DNA of 64,000 bases from the NCBI GenBank assembly GCA_024707255.1, contig JANQAC010000001.1:1612001-1676000 (forward strand), in the 5' to 3' direction. A model generated the notes under the pieces. The model searched no databases. It was not told the DNA's origin and saw only the letters and a list, made by a program, of their open reading frames with translations. This document shows positions 19,100 to 28,354 of the stretch, piece after piece. Position numbers and translations under genes: made by a program. Numbering within the stretch: the first letter of the stretch is position 1; the number at the start of each line of letters is the position of its first letter. Source of the stretch: Asticcacaulis sp. (GTDB lineage Bacteria > Pseudomonadota > Alphaproteobacteria > Caulobacterales > Caulobacteraceae).

Positions 19100-19759
19100 A
19101 TGGCAGAGCGATTAAAGACTACGCAGATGCGGGATAAGGATGGCGGCGCCAAGGACACGCCGAAATCGCGTCGCACGCGCATTCAGATTCTGGAAACGGC
19201 CATGCGTCTCTTTGCCGAGCTGGGTTATGACCGCGCCGGCAATGCCGCCATCGCAGAAGCCTGCGGCCTGACGCGCGGCGCCATGCTCTATCATTTCCCG
19301 ACGCGCGAAGACCTGGTCGAAGCGGCTGCCTGGCATATCCATGCCGCGCGCGAAGCCGCGTTCGAAGCCGAGGCCAAGAAGCTGAAACCCGGACAGGACG
19401 CGCTAGATGGCGCCATCGACGCCTATTGGCGCCTGCTCGATTCCGTGCCCTTTGCCGCCTTCCTGGCGCTGGAGCGCGCCGGTCGGCAGGATGCCGATGT
19501 TGCCAAGGCCATCAAGCCGGCCCAGGAAGCCTTCGATAACGCCGCCATGGGCCGCGCCACGCCGGGCTTCATCATGGCCGGCAATGATGCCCGCTTCCAG
19601 GCCAGCCGCGACCTGGCCCGCTTTGCCCTCGACGGGATGCACCGCGCCGCCCTGACCTATGAAAACGAGGCGCGGATCGAGAATGTGCTGACCGTGATCA
19701 AGCGCGCGATCCACATGCTCAACCGCAAGGGCGATGTCACCGATCTGTGGGGCGAATAG
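19100..19759 (+). CDS. TetR-family transcriptional regulator, 219 aa
   Basis: An N-terminal extension of about 25 residues precedes the TetR HTH (RIQILETAMRLFAELGYDRA, then AIAEACGLTRGAMLYHFPTR). The helical ligand/dimer domain follows, with no recognisable ligand class. AGGAA precedes the ATG. It diverges from the GT4 gene and stands alone, about 100 bp before the hemerythrin gene. Target and ligand are unknown. Confidence 0.92.
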   Translation: MAERLKTTQMRDKDGGAKDTPKSRRTRIQILETAMRLFAELGYDRAGNAAIAEACGLTRGAMLYHFPTREDLVEAAAWHIHAAREAAFEAEAKKLKPGQDALDGAIDAYWRLLDSVPFAAFLALERAGRQDADVAKAIKPAQEAFDNAAMGRATPGFIMAGNDARFQASRDLARFALDGMHRAALTYENEARIENVLTVIKRAIHMLNRKGDVTDLWGE

Positions 19760-19860
19760 TCCGCACCGGAAAATTATAATCGGCGTTCATATGCCCCACC
19801 GCTTTCCAATTCATGAAGGCGTAGGGTCCGGACTTCACCATATATTGGGAGCCAGACACC

Positions 19861-20403
19861 ATGAGCACAACCGACGCCATTACCCTGCTGAAAGCCGATC
19901 ACCGCGCGGTCAAGGACCTGTTCGATCAATTCAAAGAGGCCGAGACCAAACGCGAAAAGGCGAAACTCGCCACCCAGGCCATGACCGAGTTGAAGATTCA
20001 CACCCAGATCGAGGAGGAACTCTTCTATCCGGCCGTGCGCAAGGCGCTGAACAAGGCCATCGGCAAGGCAGAGGCGACCAGCCTGATGGATGAAGCCGAT
20101 GAGGAACATCATGTCGCCAAGCTGCTGATCGCCGAACTGGGCACCATGAAGGCCTCCGACGATCACTGGGAAGCCAAGTTCACTGTCCTGTCCGAAAACG
20201 TCCTGCACCATGTGAAGGAAGAGGAAGGCGAGATGTTCCCGCAGGCGCGCAAGCTGGATATCGATTATAACGCCCTGGGCGCCGAAATGGCGGCGCGCAA
20301 GGAAGAACTTAAGGCGGAAGGCGTCCCCACCTTTGCCGAGCAGACCCTGATCGCCGAATACGGCATTGCCGATTCCCCGGCTGAAATGACGCGTATGCAC
20401 TGA
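19861..20403 (+). CDS. Hemerythrin HHE-domain protein, 180 aa
   Basis: Di-iron oxygen- or NO-responsive four-helix bundle. Candidate ligands are H14 (LLKADHRAV), H47 and E51 (IHTQIEEELFYP), H83/H84 (EADEEHHVAKL), and H116/H117 with E121 (VLHHVKEEEGEMFP). The arrangement matches bacterial single-domain hemerythrins implicated in oxygen binding, iron storage or stress defence. It is cytoplasmic, with no signal peptide. The start follows GGGAGCC. Strong hairpins separate it from panD. Confidence 0.92.
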   Translation: MSTTDAITLLKADHRAVKDLFDQFKEAETKREKAKLATQAMTELKIHTQIEEELFYPAVRKALNKAIGKAEATSLMDEADEEHHVAKLLIAELGTMKASDDHWEAKFTVLSENVLHHVKEEEGEMFPQARKLDIDYNALGAEMAARKEELKAEGVPTFAEQTLIAEYGIADSPAEMTRMH

Positions 20404-20410
20404 CGATGAT

Positions 20411-20487
20411 TATACGCGCCCCGACCCCGAGGGCCTTGACCCATTGGGTTCGGGGCGCGCATAAGCGCGGCAGTCCTGTCACTGCCG
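20411..20487 (+). terminator. Two consecutive hairpins between hemerythrin gene and panD
   Basis: The first (20411-20463) is a long GC-rich stem (CGCGCCCCGA pairing with TCGGGGCGCG) beginning 7 bp after the hemerythrin stop. The second (20468-20487), CGGCAGT/ACTGCCG with a 6-nt loop, ends 10 bases before the panD ATG and so would overlap its ribosome-binding region. They could be a terminator plus a translational control element of panD. Confidence 0.5.
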
Positions 20488-20497
20488 AGTGTTTACC

Positions 20498-20875
20498 ATG
20501 CGTCACGTCCTGCGTTCCAAGATCCACAACGCCTATGTCACCGAAGCCAACCTCGCCTATATCGGCTCCATCACCATAGATGAAGCCCTGATGGAGGCAG
20601 CCGGTCTGTGGGAAGGGGAGCGCGTGCTGGTGGTGTCCAATACCTCCGGTCACCGGCTGGAGACCTATGTCATCCGTGGAGAGCGCGATTCCGGCGTCAT
20701 CGCCATGAACGGGGCAGCGGCGCACCTGATCAATGAGTCGGAACAGATCATCATCATGGGGTTCGAACTGACGAATGAGCCGATTATCCCCAATGTCGTG
20801 CTCGTCGACCGGCACAATAAACTTGACCGCTATCTCTCCGAAACGCCCGCCACGATTCTTACACAGGAATCGTGA
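20498..20875 (+). CDS. panD: Aspartate 1-decarboxylase, 125 aa
   Basis: Makes beta-alanine for pantothenate and coenzyme A. It is made as a zymogen that cleaves itself at G23-S24 in YIGSITID to create the pyruvoyl cofactor. K8 (RSKIH), NGAAAHL and PNVVLVD are the other family signatures. The ATG at 20498 gives the usual N-terminus; a GTG three codons upstream is possible. There is no good Shine-Dalgarno sequence, and a hairpin sits just upstream, so translation may be controlled or weak. Single gene. Confidence 0.95.
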   Translation: MRHVLRSKIHNAYVTEANLAYIGSITIDEALMEAAGLWEGERVLVVSNTSGHRLETYVIRGERDSGVIAMNGAAAHLINESEQIIIMGFELTNEPIIPNVVLVDRHNKLDRYLSETPATILTQES

Positions 20876-21006
20876 TTGAGGCGAAAAAAGTGTTAAGCCT
20901 TCGCAAGCCCTTGAGCGGTATGGAAAAAGCCGAAATTTAACCCTTCATTAACGAAAAAGTTCGCCAAAACATCGACTTGATCCTTGACGAAAACTCTGGC
21001 CTATGG

Positions 21007-21052
21007 CCCCTTATATAGACGGGCGGGCCGACGCAGACACTAGATATAGTTG
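21007..21052 (+). promoter_or_regulatory. Pair of NrdR-box-like sites upstream of nrdA
   Basis: 21037-21052 reads ACACTAGATATAGTTG, close to the NrdR consensus ACACTATATATAGTGT. A weaker match CCCCTTATATAGAC lies at 21007-21020. Their centres are about 30 bp apart, close to the three-helical-turn spacing typical of NrdR targets. They precede the nrdA start by about 70 and 100 bp. NrdR represses ribonucleotide reductase genes. Confidence 0.7.
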
Positions 21053-21118
21053 TTAACGTCTCCCATATGGGTAGCTCCGGGTCCGGAGCGATTTCGAGAT
21101 TTCAAGGGTAGAGTGACA

Positions 21119-22990
21119 ATGTCAGCGAACGAAGCAGTCAAGCGTGAAACAGTGGCCGCCGGTAAGGTTAACATGGCTGTCCGCCCGAAGGAGCGCGCCG
21201 AGTTCAAGCTGGTCACCAAGGTTGTCACCGATCCGTCGCGCGACGCCCTGCTGACCGACTTCGGCAAGACCACGCTCGATGATCGCTACCTGATGCCGGG
21301 CGAAACCTATCAGGACATGTTCGCCCGCGTCGCCACCACCTATGCCGATGATGCCGACCACGCCCAGCGCATCTATGACTATATTTCGCGTCTGTGGTTC
21401 ATGCCCGCCACGCCGGTGCTCTCCAACGGGGGCGCCAAGCGCGGCCTGCCGATCTCCTGCTTCCTCAACGCCGTGCCGGATAACCTCGAAGGCATCGTTT
21501 CGGTCTGGAACGAAAACGTCGCCCTCGCTTCGAACGGCGGCGGCATCGGCACCTATTGGGGCGGCGTCCGCTCCATCGGTGAAAAGGTCAAGGGCGCCGG
21601 CCAGACCTCCGGCATCATCCCCTTCATCCGCGTCATGGATTCGCTGACCCTGGCCATCAGCCAAGGTTCCCTGCGCCGTGGATCGGCCGCCGTCTATATC
21701 GACGTCTTCCACCCGGAAATCGAGGAATTCCTCGAAATCCGCAAGGCATCGGGCGATTTCAACCGCAAATCGCTGAACCTGCACCACGGCATCGGCATCA
21801 CAGATGAATTCATGGAAGCCGTGCGTGACGGCGCCCAGTTCGGCCTGCGCTCACCCAAGAACAACGAAATCGTCCGCTTTATAGATGCCCGTTCGCTGTG
21901 GCAGAAGATCCTGGAAATCCGCCTGCAGACGGGCGAGCCCTACCTGATCTTCTCCGATACCGTGAACCGCGCCATGCCGGCGCACCAGCGTGAACTGGGG
22001 CTGAAGGTCCGCCAATCAAACCTGTGCTCGGAAATCATGCTGCATACCGGCATCGACCACAAGGGCCGCGACCGCACCGCCGTCTGCTGCCTGTCGTCGG
22101 TCAATGCCGAGACCTTCCTGGAATGGCGCGACCAGCCGGGCTTTGTCGAAGACATCATGCGCTTCCTCGACAACGTGCTGGAAGACTTCATCCAGTGCGC
22201 GCCGTCATCGATGGATAACGCCGTCTATTCCGCCATGCGCGAACGCTCGGTCGGCCTCGGCCTGATGGGCTTCCATTCCTTCCTGCAAAGCCGGGGCGTG
22301 GCCTTTGAATCGGCCATGGCCAAGTCGTGGAACATGCGCCTGTTCAAACACCTGCGCCGCGAAGCCGACAAGGCGTCGGTCAAGCTGGCCGAAGAGCGCG
22401 GCGCCTGCATGGACGCCGAGGAACGCGGCGTCATGGAGCGATTCTCGCACAAGCTGGCCATCGCCCCCACCGCCTCGATCTCGATCATCTGCGGCGGCAC
22501 CTCGGCCGGTATCGAGCCGATCCCGGCCAATATCTATACCCACAAGACGTTGTCCGGTTCCTTCGCCGTCAAGAATCCGTATCTGGTGAAGCTGCTGGAA
22601 GAAAAGGGACTGAATACCACGGACGTGTGGAATTCGATCGTCGAGCACGAAGGATCTGTGTCGCATCTGGATGAGTTGTCGCCGGATGAAAAGGACGTCT
22701 TCAAGACTGCCTTCGAAATCGACCAGCGCTGGGTGGTCGAACTGGCTGCCGACCGCACGCCGGAAATCTGCCAGTCGCAGTCGCTGAATATCTTCCTGCC
22801 GGGCGATGTCGACAAGTGGGATCTGCACATGCTGCACTGGACGGCGTGGGAGCAGGGCGTCAAGTCGCTCTATTATCTGCGCTCCAAGTCGGTCCAGCGC
22901 GCCTCGCACGCCGGCAGCGACACCAAGGAAGCCGTCGAAAAGATGGACACGCCGAAGACGGACTATGAAGAATGCCTGGCCTGCCAGTAA
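21119..22990 (+). CDS. nrdA: Ribonucleoside-diphosphate reductase alpha subunit, 623 aa
   Basis: Catalytic subunit of class I ribonucleotide reductase. Recognisable blocks are MPATPVLSNGG, ISCFLNAVPDNLEGI, SNGGGIGTYWGGVR, SNLCSEI (active-site Cys), the AVCCLSSVN region, and PTASISIICGGTSAGIEP. It ends in a CLACQ tail holding the redox-shuttle cysteine pair. The N-terminus enters the catalytic domain quickly and no ATP-cone is visible, so it may lack dATP feedback. Start MSANEAVKRE at 21119 is preferred to an upstream frame start lying over the promoter. nrdB is not adjacent; a strong terminator follows. Probably NrdR-controlled. Confidence 0.95.
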   Translation: MSANEAVKRETVAAGKVNMAVRPKERAEFKLVTKVVTDPSRDALLTDFGKTTLDDRYLMPGETYQDMFARVATTYADDADHAQRIYDYISRLWFMPATPVLSNGGAKRGLPISCFLNAVPDNLEGIVSVWNENVALASNGGGIGTYWGGVRSIGEKVKGAGQTSGIIPFIRVMDSLTLAISQGSLRRGSAAVYIDVFHPEIEEFLEIRKASGDFNRKSLNLHHGIGITDEFMEAVRDGAQFGLRSPKNNEIVRFIDARSLWQKILEIRLQTGEPYLIFSDTVNRAMPAHQRELGLKVRQSNLCSEIMLHTGIDHKGRDRTAVCCLSSVNAETFLEWRDQPGFVEDIMRFLDNVLEDFIQCAPSSMDNAVYSAMRERSVGLGLMGFHSFLQSRGVAFESAMAKSWNMRLFKHLRREADKASVKLAEERGACMDAEERGVMERFSHKLAIAPTASISIICGGTSAGIEPIPANIYTHKTLSGSFAVKNPYLVKLLEEKGLNTTDVWNSIVEHEGSVSHLDELSPDEKDVFKTAFEIDQRWVVELAADRTPEICQSQSLNIFLPGDVDKWDLHMLHWTAWEQGVKSLYYLRSKSVQRASHAGSDTKEAVEKMDTPKTDYEECLACQ

Positions 22991-23053
22991 GATGAAAGAC
23001 ACAGGGGCACAGCCCCTGCACCCATAAGTTATTCGCGTATGGGCAGGCTTAAT

Positions 23054-23096
23054 ACCAAATAAAAAGGGCCTCTTTAGGGGGCCCTTTTTATTTGGT
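23054..23096. terminator. Bidirectional intrinsic terminator between nrdA and tadC
   Basis: A perfect 17-bp stem (ACCAAATAAAAAGGGCC at 23054-23070, complement at 23080-23096) with a 9-nt loop. The A/T halves provide a U tract on both strands, so it can end nrdA and the pilus operon alike. Confidence 0.93.
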
Positions 23097-23154
23097 TATA
23101 TAATTCATCCAAACTCAAATAGCTTGCGGGGTGTGGGGCCTGTGGCCCCACGTC

Positions 23155-24177
23155 TTACTTCTTCTGCTCAGCCGCCGGGCGGTCGCCGATCATCGGCGCG
23201 GCGTGATCCTTCTTCTGCATGTCAGTGATGCGCAGGACGACAGGGCCCAGAATGACCAGGAACAGTACCGGCAGGAAGAAGACGATCATCGGCACGGTAA
23301 GCTGGGCCGGCAGGGCCGCTGCTTTTTTCTCGGCTGCTGAAAGGCGCAGTTCGCGGTTTTCCTTGGCCATGACGCGCAGGGCGGTGCCAAGCGGGGTGCC
23401 GTATTTTTCAGCCTGGACCATGGCGGTGCAGACGGCCTTGATGCCGGGGTGGTTGGTGCGTTTGGACAGCCCCTCATACGCCATCCGGCGTTCCGGCAGG
23501 TAGGAGAGCTCAGCCACCAGCAGGGACAGTTCCTCGGCCAGTTCGATGGAGGACGGCCCCATTTCGGCGGCGACCTTTTGCAGGGCGGTTTCGATCGACA
23601 TGCCGGCCTCGACGGAAATCAGCAGCAGGTCGAGCAGATCGGGAAACGCCTGCATGATCGAGGTCCGGCGCTTGGTGGCCAGGTTCTTGATGTAGATATT
23701 CGGCGCGTAATAGCCGATGACGAAGGCGCCGACCGTGATCAGCAGCTTGATCTGTACCGGATAGTGACCGATATCGATCACGAACATTTCGAAGGCGGCG
23801 ATGGCGCCCAGAACGAACGGCATGGCGAAGCGGAAGAAGTAAAAGGTCGAAACCGGCTTGGGACCGCGAAAACCGGCCGTGGCCAGGTTATCGACCACCT
23901 TCGGGTCTTCCAGCAGGGTCTTGAGGTTCAGCTTCTCAACCAGCGCACGATACGGACTGGTATCGGTATGGCGCAGGCTGGAGCCTTCCTTCACGGTCTG
24001 GCGCGAGAGGCGACGCAGTTCGTCGCGGCGGGTAGCCACGGACTTCATGCGCTTGTCGAGCTGGTCGCCCGAGGTCAGGCTCTGGCCGAGCGTCAGCAGG
24101 CTGAAAAAGGCGAGGACGGCGACGAAACCGAAGACCAGGTTGCCCGGCGTCATGATAAAGGCGGCGAAATCGGTCAT
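23155..24177 (-). CDS. tadC: Tad pilus inner-membrane platform protein TadC (CpaH), 340 aa
   Basis: Type II secretion F-domain protein, one of the two platform subunits of the Flp/Tad pilus. It has an N-terminal membrane helix (NLVFGFVAVLAFFSLL) and a central pair (FAMPFVLGAIAAFEMFVI, LLITVGAFVIGYY). The cytoplasmic T2SSF domain contains FPDLLDLLLISVEAGMSIET, and a C-terminal helix IVFFLPVLFLVILGPVV follows. It is the last gene of the cpa/tad operon, 13 bp after tadB, with a bidirectional terminator beyond it. Homologous to Caulobacter CpaH. Confidence 0.92.
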   Translation of the reverse strand: MTDFAAFIMTPGNLVFGFVAVLAFFSLLTLGQSLTSGDQLDKRMKSVATRRDELRRLSRQTVKEGSSLRHTDTSPYRALVEKLNLKTLLEDPKVVDNLATAGFRGPKPVSTFYFFRFAMPFVLGAIAAFEMFVIDIGHYPVQIKLLITVGAFVIGYYAPNIYIKNLATKRRTSIMQAFPDLLDLLLISVEAGMSIETALQKVAAEMGPSSIELAEELSLLVAELSYLPERRMAYEGLSKRTNHPGIKAVCTAMVQAEKYGTPLGTALRVMAKENRELRLSAAEKKAAALPAQLTVPMIVFFLPVLFLVILGPVVLRITDMQKKDHAAPMIGDRPAAEQKK

Positions 24178-24190
24178 GTGCTTGCCCGCC

Positions 24191-25189
24191 CTAGAATTTG
24201 AAGTTGATCATCTTGCGCATCATCATGATGCCCATGAACATCCAGGTCGCGCCGCCCAGCAGCATCAGTTGCCCGCGGGTATCGGTAAACATCGGCGCGA
24301 TATATTCCGGACGCACGATCGAAATCATGATGCCGACGCCCGGCGGCAGCACGCCGATGATAGAGGCTGAGGCAATGGCTTCGGAGGAGAGCGCCTTGAT
24401 CTTTTCACGCATCATCTTGCGGGCGCGCAGCACGGCCGACAGGTTGCCGAGCGCTTCGGACAGGTTACCACCCGTCTTGGCCTGGATGGCGATAACGATG
24501 GTGAAGAAGCGCAGTTCCGGTGCGGGAATATGCTCGCTCATCTTTTCAAGCGCGCCGTCAAGCGACATGCCGACGCCGACATTTTCGACCAGGCGCTGGA
24601 ATTCCGGTCCGAGCGGCGCGCTGCATTCCTTGGCCACCAGTTTCAGGCCGTCATTGACCGGCAGGCCGGACTTGATGCCGCGGGTGATGATATCCATGGC
24701 GTTGGGAAATTCTTCGGTGAATTTCTTGATGCGCCGCGCCGCCATCATGCCGAGCACCCAGCGCGGCAGACCATAGCAGGCGGCGAAGGCGGCGCCGCAG
24801 GCGATCAGCAGGCGCACCAGGAAGGGCATGTGCCCCAGGGCCAGCAGCGGAATGACAAACACCACGGCGCCGAGGATGCCGCTGTAAAGCCAGAACTTGG
24901 TGATATCCGGGGTGACGCCGGCGTGCAGCATCCGCGCGCGCAGGGTCAGGCGCGCCTTGCGCTCGCGCTTGTCGGCTTCCTTAAGCTGCTCGGTGATCTG
25001 CCGGCGGCGCTCTTCGGGCGTCTTGGCCTGGGCCTTCTGGCGCTGCTTGGTACGGGTATTGCTGCCGAGACCGATGGTCTGGGTGCGTTTGGTCAGGGCC
25101 GCCGAACCCCCGCCCCCGCCGGTGAAGGCGAAGCCGAGGCTGGCGATGATGACGAAGCCCAGAAAGGCGATCAGGATGGTCATGAGCAT
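24191..25189 (-). CDS. tadB: Tad pilus inner-membrane platform protein TadB (CpaG), 332 aa
   Basis: Partner of TadC in the pilus assembly platform. It has an N-terminal helix (LIAFLGFVIIASLGFAF), a glycine-rich turn and a very basic cytoplasmic stretch (KRTQTIGLGSNTRTKQRQKA). Two helices and the T2SSF domain follow (EFPNAMDIITRGIKSGLPVN, FFTIVIAIQAKTGGNLSEAL), with two final helices. It starts 3 bp after the cpaF stop, so translation is likely coupled. Length and order match Caulobacter CpaG. Confidence 0.92.
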   Translation of the reverse strand: MLMTILIAFLGFVIIASLGFAFTGGGGGSAALTKRTQTIGLGSNTRTKQRQKAQAKTPEERRRQITEQLKEADKRERKARLTLRARMLHAGVTPDITKFWLYSGILGAVVFVIPLLALGHMPFLVRLLIACGAAFAACYGLPRWVLGMMAARRIKKFTEEFPNAMDIITRGIKSGLPVNDGLKLVAKECSAPLGPEFQRLVENVGVGMSLDGALEKMSEHIPAPELRFFTIVIAIQAKTGGNLSEALGNLSAVLRARKMMREKIKALSSEAIASASIIGVLPPGVGIMISIVRPEYIAPMFTDTRGQLMLLGGATWMFMGIMMMRKMINFKF

Positions 25190-25192
25190 GGA

Positions 25193-26826
25193 TTATTCAC
25201 TCGCATCCAAAGCTTCGGCCAGTTCGCGCTCAAGGCCGTAATATTTGGCGCGGTCCCAGAAGCGCGGGCGGCCGATGCCGGTGGAGCGGTGGCGGCCAAT
25301 GATCTTGCCTTGCTTGTCCTCGCCCTCGATTTCGTAGACGAACAGGTCCTGGGTAACGATGACATCGCCTTCCAGACCCAGCACCTCGGTGATATGGGTG
25401 ATGCGGCGCGAACCGTCGCGCAGGCGGGCGGCACGGACGATGACATCGATCGAGCCGACGATCATCTCGCGGATGGTGCGCGAGGGCAGGCCGTAGCCGC
25501 CCATGGTGATCATGGATTCAAGACGCGACACGGCTTCGCGCGGGGAGTTGGCGTGCAGCGTGCCCATCGAGCCGTCGTGGCCGGTATTCATGGCCTGGAG
25601 CAGGTCGAAGGCTTCCGGGCCGCGGACTTCGCCGACGATGATGCGTTCGGGGCGCATACGCAGACAGTTTTTGACCAGGTCACGCATGGTGATCGTGCCC
25701 TGGCCTTCGAGATTGGGCGGGCGCGTTTCCAGACGCACCACATGCGGCTGCTGGAGCTGGAGTTCGGCGGCGTCTTCGCAGGTGATGACGCGTTCGGTCG
25801 GATCGATGAAGGCGGTCAGGGTATTGAGCAGGGTGGTCTTGCCGGAGCCCGTACCGCCGGAGATCAGGACGTTGCAGCGCGAGGCGCCGATCACGCCGAG
25901 CACGCGCGCCCCTTCCGGGCTGATGGAGGCAAACTCCACCAGGTTGCGCATGGTCAGCTTGTCCTTCTTAAACTTCCGGATGGTCAGCGTCGGGCCATCG
26001 AGCGCCAGCGGCGGCGCGATGACGTTGACGCGGGAACCATCAGGCAGGCGGGCGTCACACACCGGCGAACTTTCATCGACGCGACGACCGACCTGGCTGA
26101 CGATGCGCTGGCAGATGTTCATCAGTTGCTGGTTGTCGCGGAAGCGCACATTGGTGAGCTGCACCTTGCCGCCGACTTCGATAAAGACGCGCGTGGCGCC
26201 ATTGACCATGATATCGGCGATATCGTCGCGCGCCAGAAGCGGCTCCAGCGGGCCGTAGCCCAGAACGTCATTGATGATGTCCTGGACAAGATTGTCCTGC
26301 TCGGCCACAGACATCGACACATTCTTGATCGCCACCAGTTCGGCGACGATATCGCGGATTTCCTCGGAGGCTGCCTTGTGATCGAGCGAGGCGAGCTGGC
26401 TTAAGTCAATGGTATTGAGCAGGGCGTTGAAGATCGCCGTCTTCGTGGCGTGGTAATAGTCCGACTGCTCACGGACGATTTCGGTAACCGCCTGCGCCTG
26501 GTGCATCTGCTCCAGGCCCTTGCTCAGTTTGTTGGGGGCGAGCTTCGGCTTGGCGGCCGCCGCGGCGCCACTATCGGCGCCAACACGTTTTTCCTGACTG
26601 AGTTCGGGCAGGGCGGCGCGCGGCGCGCCCGTGTTCTGGGCAGGTGTTTTGGCGTCGAGGGTTTGCGGACGTGTGGCGATATCCGACCGGGCCGAGGCGG
26701 GCGGCGGGGCCGCACTCAGGGCCTGGGCGCGCAGATCTCCAGCGGCGATGGGCCGGATCTGGCCGCATCCGCGAGGGCGCGCGTGCCAGCCCCTTGAGCC
26801 CCTTCGGTCGGACGTTTACCAAACAC
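25193..26826 (-). CDS. cpaF: Tad pilus assembly ATPase CpaF/TadA, about 544 aa, N-terminal frameshift
   Basis: Hexameric type II/IV secretion ATPase powering pilus assembly and retraction. Walker A is ISGGTGSGKTTLLN; the Asp box and Walker B follow (RVITCEDAAELQL, RPERIIVGEVRG), with the His box GHDGSMGTLHANSP. The catalytic frame reaches up into an Ala/Pro-rich N-terminal linker (QALSAAPPPASARSD). The natural start is the GTG at 26826 (MFGKRPTEGAQ, as in Caulobacter CpaF), but it lies in another frame. One missing base somewhere in about 26730-26800 would join them. The ATG at 26506 would cut off the linker. Confidence 0.88.
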
Positions 26827-26843
26827 GTTCAGAACCTCACTTC

Positions 26844-28341
26844 TTAAACAGATTGCCCGAGGAAGGAGGACGATTTCTTGGCTTTCGGTTCCGGATTGCG
26901 GCCAGTGATGCGGGCCGTCAGTTGCGCCATGGCATCGGCCACCTTGCCGGCGGGCGCGACCTCGCTCAGCATCTGGCCGTTGTTCGAGGCCTGGCCGAAC
27001 AGCTTGGCGTCGAAGGGGATCAGGGCGCAGGGCTCGATGCCGAGCGCGGCGGTGAAATCCTTGACCGGAATTTCCGGACGGCCCGGCATCTCGGTCTGGT
27101 TCAGCACCAGTTTCGGCGCGGAGTCATTGGGGCGCGAATGCTTGAGCAGGTCGATGATGTTCTTGGCGTTGCGCAAGCTCGCCGAGGTCCGGCGTGGCCA
27201 CGATGACAACCTCGTCGGCGGCGATCAGGTTCGCCTTCAGCCACGGCGACCACAGGTGCGGCAGGTCCATGACGATATAGGGCGCAGCCGAGCGCACCTT
27301 GCGCGTCACCTCATCATACGCGTCTTGGTCGGCGGTATAATCCTGGTCGAGGGCGGCCGGCGCCGAGAACAGCGACAGGCGGTCGGTGCATTTGGCCAGC
27401 ATCCGGTCGAGCAGCACGGAATCGAGGCGATCCGGTTCGTTCAGCGCCTCGGCCATGCCCTGCAGCGGATCCTGATTGAAATCGAGGCCGGCGGTGCCGA
27501 ACGGCAGGTCGTAATCGACGATGACCGTGTTCGACTGCATCTGTTCGCTGAGGTTGTAGGCGAAATTGTGGGCGATGGAGGAAGAACCAGCGCCGCCGCG
27601 CGCGCCGACAAAGGCGATGGTGCGGCCGACGAAGGGCGTTTCCGGATCGTTGAACAGGGTGGCGATCGACTTGATCAGTTGCATCGGCTGGACCGGTGCT
27701 ACCAGGTAATCGCTGACGCCCTGGCGGATCAGTTCGCGGTAAAGGGAAATGTCGTTGTGCGCACCGATGACCACCACCTTGGTATTGGCGTCGCACACCT
27801 CGGCAAGCTGACCAAGCTGATCGAGCAGGTCGCGGCCGCGCGCGGCGCTTTCGACGAAGATCAGCGAGGGGGTGGGCTCGTTGCGGTAGGTTTCGATCGC
27901 CTCGGCCATGCCGCCGCGCCGGACCAGAGACTGGGCGCGTGTCATGCGGCGGTCGAGCGCGGCCGCGTCACAGGCCGCGACCGAGGCTTCATTATCCGGG
28001 AAGAAGTGGATGGCGATGCGCGGAATGGAAATCGCGCCGATATCCTCGTCATCATGACCGAAATGCAGGCCGGCCGGTTCGCGCAGGCTCAAAGGGGCAG
28101 CCGATCCGGAGGCCGGGGCCGCGAATGCCTGCCGCTGCAAGTCGGCGGGGAGCGCTTCCGGCTCGTCGTCGAACGCGTCGGCAAACGGATCGCGCGCCGG
28201 GGTTTCCGCCGCATACGGCGCCGCGTAGCTGTCCACGGCATAGTCGTCCTCGGCATCAAGCCCGGCCTTGTAGTCGACGAACTCATCGTCCAGGTCATCA
28301 AGACTGTCGAAGGGGTCATTATGTTTGGCGGGGTTTGCCAT
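26844..28341 (-). CDS. cpaE: Tad pilus localisation protein CpaE/TadZ, 498 aa, one-base frameshift
   Basis: Polar pilus-assembly factor with an acidic N-terminal region (FDSLDDLDDEFVDYKAG), a receiver-like domain (TKVVVIGAHNDISLYRELIR, then QGVSDYLVAPVQP) and a MinD/ParA-like ATPase domain. The P-loop is atypical, FVGARGGAGSSSIAHN: Ser replaces the usual Lys-Thr, as in other CpaE proteins. The frame breaks at about 27182: one extra base in CTCGG; removing it gives ATPDL-ASLRNAKNIIDLLKHS and restores the C-terminal third. Start MANPAKHND at 28341; the longer frame above it overlaps cpaD. Confidence 0.88.
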
Positions 28342-28354
28342 GATCTGCCTTGCT

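Noticed and set aside
24530..26404. 624-aa plus-strand open frame opposite tadB and cpaF
   Set aside because: Antisense shadow of two clear pilus genes; no start signal and no recognisable fold.
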